From: CAZHGD01 sp964531735
Lineage (GTDB): Bacteria; Armatimonadota; UBA10988
DNA: 29,323 nucleotides
Assembly (NCBI GenBank): GCA_964531735.1
Contig: CAZHGD010000091.1
Location: 1-29,323 of the forward strand
Reading direction: 5' to 3'
Below, in pieces: positions 1-7,459 of the stretch. Under the pieces are notes generated by a model. The model saw nothing but the letters and a program-made list of their open reading frames with translations, had not been told where the DNA came from and searched no databases. The position numbers were made by a program, and so were the translations under genes. Each line of letters starts with the position of its first letter. Position 1 is the stretch's first letter.

Positions 1-10
1 GGCCGGCCCG

Positions 11-670
11 GTGGCGGCCGCGGCGCACCGGGCCTCCGGCTATGGCCTCGAGGAAGTGATGAACGAGGCCAACGACATCGTCCGCGAGGCGAACGACGAG
101 GCCGAGCGGATCATCCAGGAGGCGCGTCGCAAGGCGCAGGCCGACCGCGACCGCATCTACCAGCAGGCGCTGGAGCAGGCGCGCGCCGAGGTCGGCGAGG
201 TGGCGCCGCCGGAGAACGAAGCCGCCGCGGAGGAGCTGCGCGGGGCGGCCGAGAGCCTGCAACAGGCCGGACTCGCCTTCGTCCACATGGCGCAGCAGCT
301 CCAGGAAGCCTACGAGAACCGCCTGCTCGCCATTGAGGCCGATGAGATCAACCGCGCCTTCGCCATCGCCCGTCGGGTGATCGACCGCGAGATCCAGACG
401 CAGCCGGACATTGTGCTGGACCACGTCCGTGAAGCGCTGGCGCGCCTGACGAGCGGCGAGGTGACGGTGCGGCTGAACCCGGCCGACCTGCCGGTGGTGC
501 AGCAGGCGCTGGCCGACCTGCGGACTGAGCGTGGCAGCAACGACCCGATGACGTTCGAGGTTGACCCGAATGTTGAGCGCGGCGGTTGCGTCGTGGTGGG
601 CGAAAGTGGCATCATCAACACAGAACCGCGCAGCAAGTTGGAGCAACTGAGGACGATGGCGGAGGGTTGA
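11..670 (+). CDS. fliH: FliH-like flagellar export stator protein (5' end uncertain)
   Basis: This is probably the peripheral-stalk protein of the flagellar type III export ATPase, which binds FliI and regulates it at the cytoplasmic face of the basal body. From the GTG at 11 it reads 219 aa. The frame is open to the window edge, so the true start may lie upstream; an in-frame ATG is at 59. Residues about 15-60 are a charged Ala/Glu/Arg-rich helix of the kind that forms coiled coil in FliH and V-ATPase E subunits. The C-terminal half carries the FliH pattern of a long helix, a short V-x-V-R-L strand, then a GGCVVV...GIINT segment and a final LEQLR helix. The stop is 3 nt before fliI, with GGAGGG at 661-666 serving fliI. 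The assignment rests on this C-terminal pattern plus the fliI neighbour. A type III injectisome stator homologue is the alternative. Confidence 0.82.
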   Translation: MAAAAHRASGYGLEEVMNEANDIVREANDEAERIIQEARRKAQADRDRIYQQALEQARAEVGEVAPPENEAAAEELRGAAESLQQAGLAFVHMAQQLQEAYENRLLAIEADEINRAFAIARRVIDREIQTQPDIVLDHVREALARLTSGEVTVRLNPADLPVVQQALADLRTERGSNDPMTFEVDPNVERGGCVVVGESGIINTEPRSKLEQLRTMAEG

Positions 671-673
671 CGG

Positions 674-2029
674 ATGGCGGCGCTCGACCGCTTCCTGCGG
701 GCCCTGGACGGCGTCGACACGGTCGTCGCCCAGGGCGAGGTGCTCAACTGGGACGGCCTGATTGCCGAAGCCCGCTGCCCCTCGCTGGCGGTGGGCAATC
801 TGGTCCACATCACCGTCAACGGGGCCGCACGACTGGCCGAGGTGGTGGGCTTCTCCGACCGCATTGCGCAGTTGATGCCGCTGGAAGACATGACCGGCCT
901 GGCGCCCGGTGCCACGGTGCGCACGCTGGGGCGCGAACTGGTCGCCAAGGTCGGACCCGGCCTGCTCGGGCGCGTCCTCAACGGCCTGGGCGAGCCGATG
1001 GACGATCGCGGCCCGCTGCTGGCCGACACCGAGTACCCGCTGCTGGCCCAAGCCCCTTCGGCCATGCGCCGCAAGCGCATCCGCGAACCGCTGTCGCTCG
1101 GCCTGCGCGCCATCGACGGCATGCTCACCGTGGGCAAAGGCCAGCGGATCGGCATCTTCGCCGGCTCCGGCGTCGGCAAGTCGACGGTCATGGGCATGAT
1201 CGCGCGCAACACCTCAGCCGACGTGAACGTGATCGCCCTGGTGGGCGAGCGCGGCCGCGAGGTGCGCGAGTTCATCGAGTCCTCGCTGGGCGAGGAAGGC
1301 TTGGCCCGGTCGGTGGTGGTGGTGGCCACGTCCAACGACTACGCTTTGCAGCGCGTCAAGGCGCCGCTGGTGGCGATGGCGATCGCCGAGTTCTTTCGCG
1401 ACCAGGGCAAGGACGTGCTGTTCATGATGGACAGCCTGACGCGCATGGCCATGGCCCAGCGCGACATCGGCCAGGCGCGCGGTGAGCCGCCGGCGATGAA
1501 GGGCTATCCGCCGTCCGTGTTCACGCTGCTGCCGCAGTTCCTGGAGCGCGCCGGGACCAGTGACAGCGGGACCATCACCGGCCTGATCACGGTGCTCGTC
1601 GAGGGCGACGAGATGAACGAGCCGATCGCCGACACGGCGCGCGGCATCCTCGACGGTCACATCGTGCTGTCGCGCAAGCTGGCGCACAAGAACCACTACC
1701 CGGCCATCGACATCATGCAGAGCGTCAGTCGCGTCATGCCCGATGTCACCTCGGCCGACCACCGCCATAGCGCCGGCAAGCTGCGCGAGGTCCTCGCCGC
1801 TTATCAGGAGAACGAGGACCTGATCAACATCGGGGCCTACAAGGTGGGCACCAACCCGCAGATTGACCTCGCCATCAAGAAGCGCGAGGCCATCATCCAG
1901 TACCTGCGCCAGGGCGTGCACGAGCAGGCGCCGTTCGGCGAGTCGGTGCAGCGCCTGATGGCGCTGTTCCCGCCGCCGGAGTGGAGCGACCGCCCGGTGG
2001 CGCCGACCGGCACGCCGGCGGCCCAGTAG
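674..2029 (+). CDS. fliI: Flagellum-specific type III export ATPase FliI
   Basis: This is the hexameric ATPase that energises unfolding and loading of flagellar substrates, related to F1-ATPase beta. The product is 451 aa, normal for FliI. The start is ATG 674, with GGAGGG at 661-666, 7 nt upstream. Residues about 1-95 form the beta-barrel N domain. Walker A is AGSGVGKST at 163-171, followed by the VGERGREVREF catalytic segment. Walker B is VLFMMDSLTR at 248-257, and KGYPPSVFTLLPQFLERAG is the family-typical segment after it. The C-terminal helical domain is complete. Nothing in the sequence suggests inactivation. It follows fliH closely and is the last gene of the operon here. The fliJ gene often found next is absent and an oppositely oriented PEP-CTERM gene follows. 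A type III secretion ATPase (SctN) cannot be excluded from sequence alone, but no injectisome gene is visible. Confidence 0.94.
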   Translation: MAALDRFLRALDGVDTVVAQGEVLNWDGLIAEARCPSLAVGNLVHITVNGAARLAEVVGFSDRIAQLMPLEDMTGLAPGATVRTLGRELVAKVGPGLLGRVLNGLGEPMDDRGPLLADTEYPLLAQAPSAMRRKRIREPLSLGLRAIDGMLTVGKGQRIGIFAGSGVGKSTVMGMIARNTSADVNVIALVGERGREVREFIESSLGEEGLARSVVVVATSNDYALQRVKAPLVAMAIAEFFRDQGKDVLFMMDSLTRMAMAQRDIGQARGEPPAMKGYPPSVFTLLPQFLERAGTSDSGTITGLITVLVEGDEMNEPIADTARGILDGHIVLSRKLAHKNHYPAIDIMQSVSRVMPDVTSADHRHSAGKLREVLAAYQENEDLINIGAYKVGTNPQIDLAIKKREAIIQYLRQGVHEQAPFGESVQRLMALFPPPEWSDRPVAPTGTPAAQ

Positions 2030-2082
2030 CCCTCCGCCGCAGCCGTTCGTAACGAGATGGCGCTTGGCGTCTACCCACAGCA

Positions 2083-2109
2083 CCACCGGCCGGTGGCACC
2101 GGCCGGTGG
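2083..2109. terminator. Inverted repeat between convergent fliI and PEP-CTERM genes
   Basis: There are two 13-nt arms, CCACCGGCCGGTG (2083-2095) and its exact reverse complement (2097-2109), around one central base. Each arm also contains its own palindrome, CACCGGCCGGTG. It lies 53 nt after the fliI stop and 30 nt beyond the PEP-CTERM stop. There is no T-run on either side, so it is not a canonical intrinsic terminator. A bidirectional transcript-end hairpin is the most economical reading. A protein-binding site is the alternative. Confidence 0.55.
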
Positions 2110-2139
2110 CGTCGTCTCTGGAAGCGGGCTGCGCCGCGG

Positions 2140-2850
2140 CTACGCAGTCGGCCGCCGGCGCTTGCGGACCAGCATGGCACCCATGCCGCAGCACAGCACA
2201 CCCCAGGTGGCCGGTTCGGGCACCGGCGGTGAGGTCGTCACCGTGGTGGTCTGCCAGCCCGTGCCGTACGAGAACGGCCCGAAGGTGGTGCCGCCGCCGC
2301 CACCGGACGGGGACGTGGGCATCTGCGTGCTGTTGTAGTCGAACCGCCAGAGCTGCTGGCCATTGAACAGCACCTGCAGGTAGTCGTTGCGGGCGATGTC
2401 CTTCTTCGTCAGGGCGTACCAGTTGAAGCTGAGTTGGTCGACACCGCTGACGTTCCGGATGGTGAAGTTGTCCAGCAGCGCACCGGAGTAGTTGCCGGTC
2501 GGCACGCGCGGGTCGCCGACATCTGTCAGGCGCACCTCCAGCGTGCCGGTCACGCCGCCCCAGGTCACGTTGGACTGCGCGATCGAAGTCCAGACCGTGT
2601 TCCCGAGGAAGTTGCCGTCTGGATACGTGGTGTTCAGCACAGCGAAGTCATCGGCTGCCTGTCCGCTCGGGCCGTTGATGCCACCGGACTGTAGCCCGCT
2701 GGCCACCTTCGGGTCGGGCAGCAGAGCCAGGCTCTCGGCGCTGTTCCAGTAGGTGAGGGCGCCGGTCTCGAAATCACCGTTGAGTATGGGGCCGGCGTGG
2801 ACCACCGATACCACGCTGGCACCGAGCACAAGTAACAACCATCGCTTCAT
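2140..2850 (-). CDS. PEP-CTERM sorting-signal protein, exported
   Basis: This is a secreted or surface protein expected to be processed by exosortase (EpsH/XrtA-type). The product is 236 aa from ATG 2850. An in-frame GTG at 2856 exists, but the AGGAAG at 2863-2858 sits 7 nt before the ATG and only 1 nt before the GTG, so the ATG is preferred. Residues 1-20 are a signal peptide (KR, hydrophobic stretch, HAG end). The body is Asn/Thr/Gly-rich beta structure, starting GPILNGDFETG as in many PEP-CTERM proteins with an N-terminal carbohydrate-binding-like fold. The C terminus is the full tripartite signal: PVPEPATWG motif, hydrophobic helix, then an RKRRR cluster. No exosortase or EPS gene is in the window. 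A sigma-54-type promoter lies about 75 nt upstream (separate entry). Confidence 0.9.
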   Translation of the reverse strand: MKRWLLLVLGASVVSVVHAGPILNGDFETGALTYWNSAESLALLPDPKVASGLQSGGINGPSGQAADDFAVLNTTYPDGNFLGNTVWTSIAQSNVTWGGVTGTLEVRLTDVGDPRVPTGNYSGALLDNFTIRNVSGVDQLSFNWYALTKKDIARNDYLQVLFNGQQLWRFDYNSTQMPTSPSGGGGGTTFGPFSYGTGWQTTTVTTSPPVPEPATWGVLCCGMGAMLVRKRRRPTA

Positions 2851-2924
2851 GAGCACGCTTCCTGACCCACCCCACCTACCTGCACGCCCCGCCCTGGCCC
2901 GTTTGGGCTACTACCATAGGCTGG

Positions 2925-2940
2925 TGCAAGTAGCGTGCCA
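2925..2940 (-). promoter_or_regulatory. Sigma-54 (-24/-12) promoter of the PEP-CTERM gene
   Basis: Read on the minus strand from 2940 to 2925 the sequence is TGGCACGCTACTTGCA. It matches every defined position of the RpoN consensus TGGCACRNNNNTTGCW. The invariant GG (2939-2938) and GC (2927-2926) are separated by exactly 10 nt. It lies in the intergenic gap upstream of the PEP-CTERM gene and in the right orientation. Transcription would start near 2914, giving a leader of roughly 60 nt that includes the AGGAAG ribosome site. Confidence 0.8.
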
Positions 2941-2969
2941 TCTGCGCGTCTCAATGGGAGTCGCCCGCG

Positions 2970-3710
2970 CTATTCTGCGGCGCCGCCGGGAGTCGGGGGA
3001 TGGTCGCGCCGCGGCGCGGCGCGGTGGCTGTCAGGCAGGACCGGCGCCTGCGCCGAGTCATGGAACGCTTCTGGGTGGTGAGCCCGCATGGTGCCGAGGA
3101 TCTCGCGGGCGCGATCCTCGATGCCCTGCTGCCGCGCCTCCAGATACCGCAGGTTGAGTGTTCCGGCGGCGAACAGCAGGCCCAGCGTGCCGATGACTGC
3201 CACGGCGCCGCCAACCTGCGCGTCGGCGAGTTGGTGGACCGCCATCAGCGTGCCCAACCCGGCGCCGGTGGCCACCAGGCCACGCGTGGTCCAGCGCGGC
3301 TCGGCGTCGGCCACCGCGAACTGCCGCGCGGCCTGCGCGAGGTGGTAGGTGAGGAGATGCCCGTCGAGGTCGCCCGTGCCGAAGAGGATCTCGCCGGACT
3401 GGCTGATGATCTCGGGTGGCTGCAGTTCGCCCGGCTGTGCCTCGACCACACTCACCGCCCGCAGCGGCAGCTCAGCCACCTCGGCCATCTGCTCGACGGC
3501 GTGCGCGAGTTCGCCATGCCCTTCGCCCAGTGGGCGGCGCGGCAGAGTCGCCTCGCCCCAGGTGTACCAGGCCAGGCCCAGCGCGACTACGGCGACGAGC
3601 AGCGCCGGAGAGGCCGACAGGCGCTGGGTCAGCGGGGCGTGCAGCAGGTAGCCGCCGGCCATCAGGCACAGCGTCAACCGAACATAGCCGCGCAGCAGCG
3701 TTGCCGTCAT
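2970..3710 (-). CDS. Membrane protein, possibly a degenerate M48-type peptidase
   Basis: The product is 246 aa from ATG 3710, which overlaps the upstream oxidoreductase stop as ATGA (3710-3707). The frame stays open further upstream but only inside that gene. Hydrophobic segments lie at about 8-26, 32-50, 143-160 and 166-184. The order resembles M48 (HtpX/Ste24-like) peptidases: two membrane helices, a soluble stretch (LPLRAVSVVE, ILFGTGDLDGHLLTYHLAQAARQ at 108-130), a helical hairpin, then a charged helix (LEARQQGIEDRAREILG). The zinc motif HExxH is not present; the corresponding region reads LTYHLAQA, and the distal glutamate/AD motif is also altered. If related, it is a catalytically dead member. 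This family link is inference from topology and spacing only. The last 30 residues are Pro/Arg/Ala-rich and look disordered. It is certainly a plausible membrane protein, but its function is unknown. Confidence 0.7.
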   Translation of the reverse strand: MTATLLRGYVRLTLCLMAGGYLLHAPLTQRLSASPALLVAVVALGLAWYTWGEATLPRRPLGEGHGELAHAVEQMAEVAELPLRAVSVVEAQPGELQPPEIISQSGEILFGTGDLDGHLLTYHLAQAARQFAVADAEPRWTTRGLVATGAGLGTLMAVHQLADAQVGGAVAVIGTLGLLFAAGTLNLRYLEARQQGIEDRAREILGTMRAHHPEAFHDSAQAPVLPDSHRAAPRRDHPPTPGGAAE

Positions 3711-4687
3711 GCCAAGACCATCCGCCGACCGGCGGACGCGGCGGCCAGCGTGGCTTCGATCACCTGCTGAGCGCGCACGGCATCCGACCAGGTAGCCTGA
3801 CACCCATTATACCCGCGCGCCGCGCCGAGATAGTGGTCGAGGCAGTTGGCCAGCTCGTTGCGCGAGGTGGTCTGCCAGCGACCGAGCGCGACGGTCTCCG
3901 GCTGGCGCGCGCGGAACAACTCCAGCGGCTCGCGGGCCGAACGCGGCACCAGCAGCGTGGCCTCGCTGCCGATGATGGTCGCCGCCGGGGTGCGCGGTGG
4001 ATTCGGCACCCCCCACGAGTAGGTTACCTGGGCCACCCACTGGTCCAGCTCCCACAGGCAGAGGCCGGTGTCCTCGCCGGCGGGTGGCTGGGCGGCCAGT
4101 TGTCCGGCCCAGGCCGTGGTGGCCGTGATGGGGCGGCCCAGCACGAACGGCACCAGGTAGGCCAGGTGGAACGCGCCGTCGAGCAGCGCGCCACCGCCGC
4201 GGGCGGCGTCGGCGCGGAAATCGGTGCCGCTCATGAGCAGGCGTTGGTCGGTGAACACCGGCCAGAGCGACAGGCGCGGCTCGCCCAGCGCGCCCTCGGC
4301 GATCACCTCGCGAACGCGCTGCCAGAGTGGCGAGAAGCGCTGGTTCTGCACGCAGAACAGCGGTGTCGTGCCGGCCTCGCGCGCCAGCGCCACGGCCTGG
4401 TCGGCGGTCCGGCACGGCGGCTTCTCGACGATCGTCGGCCGACCGGCGGCCAGCGACCGGCCCGCCAGTTCGCGATGGGTGTCCGGCGGTGTGCAGATGT
4501 CCACCAGGCCGGCTTCGGCCAGCCCGGCCAAGTCGGTGGTGGTCTCGACGCCGAACTCCGTGGCCAGCGCCGCCAACCGCTCGGGGTCGCGGCCGACCAC
4601 GGTCAGTCGCGCCACGTCGCGGTGTTTGCGCCACGCCTGCAGGTGATAGCGGCCGAAGCCCGACGCGCCGATCAGGACGATGTGCAT
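3707..4687 (-). CDS. Gfo/Idh/MocA-family NAD(P)-dependent oxidoreductase
   Basis: This 326-aa protein probably oxidises or reduces a sugar or sugar-acid hydroxyl with NAD(P). The Rossmann fold opens at residue 2 with HIVLIGASGFGRYH (G-x-G-x-x-G-like). The EKP signature is present as VEKPP, carrying the family lysine. The C-terminal alpha/beta domain contains GGGALLDGAFH, the usual GGG-x-L-x-D-x-G/A-x-H substrate and active-site motif. Length is typical. It starts at ATG 4687, 18 nt after the GH88-like gene stop, and its stop overlaps the next gene by 4 nt, so the three genes are very likely one operon. Pairing with GH88 suggests a role in downstream metabolism of a uronic acid or released sugar. 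The actual substrate cannot be read from the sequence. Confidence 0.88.
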   Translation of the reverse strand: MHIVLIGASGFGRYHLQAWRKHRDVARLTVVGRDPERLAALATEFGVETTTDLAGLAEAGLVDICTPPDTHRELAGRSLAAGRPTIVEKPPCRTADQAVALAREAGTTPLFCVQNQRFSPLWQRVREVIAEGALGEPRLSLWPVFTDQRLLMSGTDFRADAARGGGALLDGAFHLAYLVPFVLGRPITATTAWAGQLAAQPPAGEDTGLCLWELDQWVAQVTYSWGVPNPPRTPAATIIGSEATLLVPRSAREPLELFRARQPETVALGRWQTTSRNELANCLDHYLGAARGYNGCQATWSDAVRAQQVIEATLAAASAGRRMVLA

Positions 4688-4705
4688 CGGCCGCCCATCC
4701 GCTGG

Positions 4706-5833
4706 TTACGCGCCCAGGGCCGCCAGGGCGCGGTCGAGCGCCTCGACGTAGAAGTGGTCGCCGAACATGCAGCTTTCGCCGACGCCCAGGTCCTTGTGCA
4801 AGTGGTAGACCTGCTCGCGGAGGATGCCTTCCCAGCCGGGCGTGCCGCTGGCCAGGTAGGGCGGCTCCGAGAGGGCCATCAGCATACCGAGAGCCGCGGC
4901 GCGGTAGCGCTGGGCTGTCTCCGGTGAGCGGACCAGCTCGGCGAGTTGGAGCAGGCCGCTGGCGGCGATGGCCGAGCCCGAGGTGTCGAGCGGGCAGACC
5001 GCGGCCGGCGCGTCGAAGTCGTACGGCGTGATGCCGTCCTCGGGCAGATAGCGCAGGAAGCACTCGGCGTTGAGCTTGGCGGTGTGCAGGTAGTCGGGGT
5101 TCTGCGTGTAGCGATAGGCCGTGCCGAACCCGTAGAGCGACCAGGCCAGTCCGCGGACCCAGCAGGAATCACCACGGTAGCCTTGGTGCGTGGTCTGGCG
5201 CAGGCACTCGCCGGTGTCCAGGTCGAACATGGCTTCGTGCGCGGTGGAGCCGTCGCCGCGGACCAGATAGCGCCGCGTCGTCTGGCAGTGGGCGTCGACT
5301 CGGCGGCGCAGGTCGGCGTCGCCGGCCTGCTCGGCGGCGAAGAACAGGATGCCGACGTTCATCATGATGTCGATGAAGCAGGAATCATCGCTGACGAAAC
5401 TGCGCAGGTACTGGCCCTGCTCCTTGAACCGCAGGCCCATGGTGCGCCCGGCGGTGATGAGCACGTCGAGCAGCTCCTGCTCACCGGTCAGGGCGTACCA
5501 GCGCCCGTAGCTCGAACCCAGGACGAAGTTCAGGTCGTGGACGTGGCGGTCGTTCTTGCGGTCCTCCAGCGGCCGGGTGTAGTGCTCGGCCTGCTGGCGC
5601 CAGTACGCGTCCTGCGTGCGCTGGTGGAACACCCACATCATGCCGGGCAGAAAGCCCTCGCACCAGTTGGTCCACAGCTCGCCGCCGTGCCGCCACTTGC
5701 CGCCGACGGTGTACATCGGGTAGAAATCAGGGTCGCGCACGATCAGGCTGCGGACCTGTTGCTGCGCGAACTCGAACGCGCCGCTCAAGCGCCGGACCTG
5801 CTCTTCTGCGCTGAAACTCGCCTCGCGAATCAC
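4706..5833 (-). CDS. GH88-like unsaturated glucuronyl hydrolase
   Basis: This is likely the enzyme that removes the 4,5-unsaturated uronic acid left by polysaccharide lyases on glycosaminoglycan-like or related oligosaccharides. The product is 375 aa, close to the family norm, with an alpha6/alpha6-barrel composition. Two aspartates match the catalytic pair of GH88: D100 in HDLNF and D155 in DSCFIDIMMN. Other family landmarks are SCWVRGLAWSLYGF, DTSGSAIAASGLLQLA and the C-terminal GDHFYVEAL. No signal peptide is seen, which fits cytoplasmic action on imported oligosaccharides. The start is GTG 5833, supported by AAAGGA at 5846-5841, 7 nt upstream. No polysaccharide lyase is in the window. GH105 (unsaturated rhamnogalacturonyl hydrolase) is the closest alternative; the HDLNF motif favours GH88. 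Confidence 0.88.
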   Translation of the reverse strand: MIREASFSAEEQVRRLSGAFEFAQQQVRSLIVRDPDFYPMYTVGGKWRHGGELWTNWCEGFLPGMMWVFHQRTQDAYWRQQAEHYTRPLEDRKNDRHVHDLNFVLGSSYGRWYALTGEQELLDVLITAGRTMGLRFKEQGQYLRSFVSDDSCFIDIMMNVGILFFAAEQAGDADLRRRVDAHCQTTRRYLVRGDGSTAHEAMFDLDTGECLRQTTHQGYRGDSCWVRGLAWSLYGFGTAYRYTQNPDYLHTAKLNAECFLRYLPEDGITPYDFDAPAAVCPLDTSGSAIAASGLLQLAELVRSPETAQRYRAAALGMLMALSEPPYLASGTPGWEGILREQVYHLHKDLGVGESCMFGDHFYVEALDRALAALGA

Positions 5834-5860
5834 GTCGGTGTCCTTTCGTTCTGCCGGGCG

Positions 5861-5890
5861 AGTCTACGGTTCGTCGCCGGTCGGCGTCAA
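5861..5890 (-). promoter_or_regulatory. Candidate sigma-70 promoter for the GH88-Gfo/Idh operon
   Basis: On the minus strand TTGACG (5890-5885) and TAGACT (5866-5861) are 18 nt apart, and transcription would begin about 20 nt before the GTG start at 5833. The -35 box overlaps the stop codon of the upstream hydrolase gene, so the GH88 operon could be read independently of it. The -10 box is only 4/6 to consensus. Confidence 0.45.
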
Positions 5891-6954
5891 GGGCGAGTGG
5901 TGACCGGTTGGTGACCGAGCGTGCGGTCAATGGCCGCGTAGGCCGCGGCGCGCACCGCCGGCGGGAAGTCGTGGCCGCACTCGGGATGCTGGGCCACGAG
6001 CTGGTCGGCGGCCCCGAACAGCCGGTACACCGGCCGTGCGGCGTCCAGGCAGTCGCGCACGCCGCTGGCCTCGAAGTTGCTGTCGCCGGTCGGCGCGTTG
6101 ACGAAGATGGCGCGGGGTGCAATCGCCGCCAGCACCTCGGAGAAGTCGAACGGCATCCGGGCGGGGTCACGCCCATACACCGAGGCGATCCGGGGCATAT
6201 AGGCTGCGGACGACCAGCCGGTCAGGTCGCCGCCGTAGTACTTGGCGAACGCGGTGAACCCGCAACTGGTCACTGCGACGCGCACCCGCGGGTCGAAGGC
6301 GGCCAGGAACAGCGTGTTGTGCCCGCCGAGTGAATGCCCGAGGCACCCGAGGCGGTCGCCGTCCACCTCCGGCAGCGTGGCCAACAGATCGAGCGCCCGC
6401 ATGTGGTTCCAGATGCCCTTCATGGTGGCGCTGTCATAGCCGAGGTGGTAGGCGTCGATCGGGTAGTCGCCGAACCGCGGGTAGTCGGGCGCGAGCGTCA
6501 CATAGCCTCGTTGCGCCAGTTCGAGCGCGTAGTGCAGGTTGGCGAGACCGCCCACGCCGGCCGGCTCGCCCTTGCCGAGGCCGGTGGTCTGGTGCAGGCA
6601 GAGCACGGCCGGCCGTCGCCCAGGGTGGTCGTCGGGCAACAGCAGATAGGCCGGCACGCGGTCGCCGGCCTCGCTGGCGAAGGTCAGCTTGCGCCGGATG
6701 ACGTTGCCGAGGCGCTCCTCCTGCTCGAGCCGCGGCTCGAGCGGCACCCGCCGCGCCGCGCCGGGCAACGGGCCCATAACGGCCTGCATGGCGAGCAGGA
6801 TGTGCTCGCGGCGGTGTGCCCAGTCGGCCAGCGTGCGCACCTCGCGGCGCTCGCCGGCGGCGTCGAGCCAGCACAGCAGGTGCCGCTTGTCGGCATACCA
6901 CGGTGCGGCACCGGCCAACAGAAGGTGCGCGGTGAGCACCAGCGCGCAGGGCAT
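5887..6954 (-). CDS. Exported alpha/beta-hydrolase (dienelactone hydrolase/acetyl-xylan-esterase-like)
   Basis: This is a 355-aa esterase-like enzyme. ATG 6954 is chosen because GGGAGG lies 6 nt upstream (6966-6961) and because residues 1-17 (MPCALVLTAHLLLAGAA) form a short signal peptide; the longer open frame upstream adds an Arg-rich stretch with no such features. The fold starts with PAYLLLPDDHPGRRPAVLC, then the Gly-x-Ser-x-Gly elbow GHSLGG with nucleophile S208. The likely acid is around D291 (NAPTGDSNFEA) and the likely base is H328 (ECGHDFP). This arrangement is usual in large bacterial hydrolases annotated as dienelactone-hydrolase-related or 7-TMR acetyl esterases in glycan-degrading bacteria. 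It sits 53 nt upstream of the GH88-like gene on the same strand. Deacylation of carbohydrate is plausible, but substrate is not shown by the sequence. Confidence 0.82.
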   Translation of the reverse strand: MPCALVLTAHLLLAGAAPWYADKRHLLCWLDAAGERREVRTLADWAHRREHILLAMQAVMGPLPGAARRVPLEPRLEQEERLGNVIRRKLTFASEAGDRVPAYLLLPDDHPGRRPAVLCLHQTTGLGKGEPAGVGGLANLHYALELAQRGYVTLAPDYPRFGDYPIDAYHLGYDSATMKGIWNHMRALDLLATLPEVDGDRLGCLGHSLGGHNTLFLAAFDPRVRVAVTSCGFTAFAKYYGGDLTGWSSAAYMPRIASVYGRDPARMPFDFSEVLAAIAPRAIFVNAPTGDSNFEASGVRDCLDAARPVYRLFGAADQLVAQHPECGHDFPPAVRAAAYAAIDRTLGHQPVTTRP

Positions 6955-7053
6955 GGCGGTCCTCCCGTCGTCGGCCACTTCGGTGGCGCCCGGCCGACAC
7001 CTGCGCGCGGCTCGATGAGAGCGAACCGCGGTGAGGCGAGGCCGGCGCGATGG

Positions 7054-7082
7054 TTGATTCCGGCTCATAATCCCGGTACGAT
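7054..7082 (+). promoter_or_regulatory. Sigma-70-type promoter of the ferredoxin gene
   Basis: TTGATT (7054-7059) and TACGAT (7077-7082) are separated by exactly 17 nt, in the 200-nt divergent gap between the hydrolase and ferredoxin genes. Transcription would start near 7089, leaving a leader of about 65 nt before the AAAGGAG ribosome site at 7141-7147. I found no equally good promoter for the divergent hydrolase gene. Confidence 0.6.
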
Positions 7083-7154
7083 ACCTGCGAAGAACCGGCG
7101 CTGCTCGGCGGGCCAAGTCCGGGCGCGTCCAGCGACCAGCAAAGGAGTCTGGGG

Positions 7155-7397
7155 ATGCCGTATGTGATTTGCGAGCCGTGCATCGACGTGATGGACAAGG
7201 CTTGCGTCGATGTCTGCCCCGTGGACTGCATCTACGAGGCGCCGGAACTACGGATGCTGCTGATCAATCCCGATGAGTGCATCGACTGCGGTGCCTGCGA
7301 GCCGGAGTGCCCCGTCGATGCTATCTTCGAGGATGTGGACGTGCCCGACGAATGGCAGGAGTTCGTCGAGAAGAACGCGGCCCACTTCCGCGAGTAG
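7155..7397 (+). CDS. fdxA: 7Fe ferredoxin ([3Fe-4S][4Fe-4S])
   Basis: This is a small soluble electron carrier of 80 aa, very like the Thermus and actinobacterial 7Fe ferredoxins in length and motif order. By homology to Azotobacter FdI-type proteins, C9, C17 and C52 would hold the 3Fe-4S cluster and C21, C42, C45 and C48 the 4Fe-4S cluster, with C25 the usual non-ligand cysteine. C6 is an additional cysteine in the ICEPC start that Thermus-type proteins also have. The tail (DVPDEWQEFVEKN) matches the typical C-terminal extension. ATG 7155 follows AAAGGAG with a 7-nt spacer. It is monocistronic, flanked by its own promoter and a strong inverted repeat. Its redox partners are not identifiable here; radical SAM enzymes need such a donor, but a link to the one at 19151 would be speculation. 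Confidence 0.95.
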   Translation: MPYVICEPCIDVMDKACVDVCPVDCIYEAPELRMLLINPDECIDCGACEPECPVDAIFEDVDVPDEWQEFVEKNAAHFRE

Positions 7398-7408
7398 GCC
7401 GCGAGGCA

Positions 7409-7459
7409 GCGGTGGCGACGTGGCCAGTGCCCGCCGGCGTGGAGCTACGTCGCCACCGC
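7409..7459. terminator. Long inverted repeat at the ferredoxin / nuclease-macro junction
   Basis: The left arm GCGGTGGCGACGT (7409-7421) and right arm ACGTCGCCACCGC (7447-7459) are exact 13-nt reverse complements. In RNA from the plus strand, three more inner pairs (one G-U) extend the stem to 16 bp around a 19-nt loop. The left arm is 12 nt past the ferredoxin stop, and the right arm covers the last codons and stop of the opposing gene. There is no T-run. It is probably a shared transcript-end hairpin. Confidence 0.6.
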
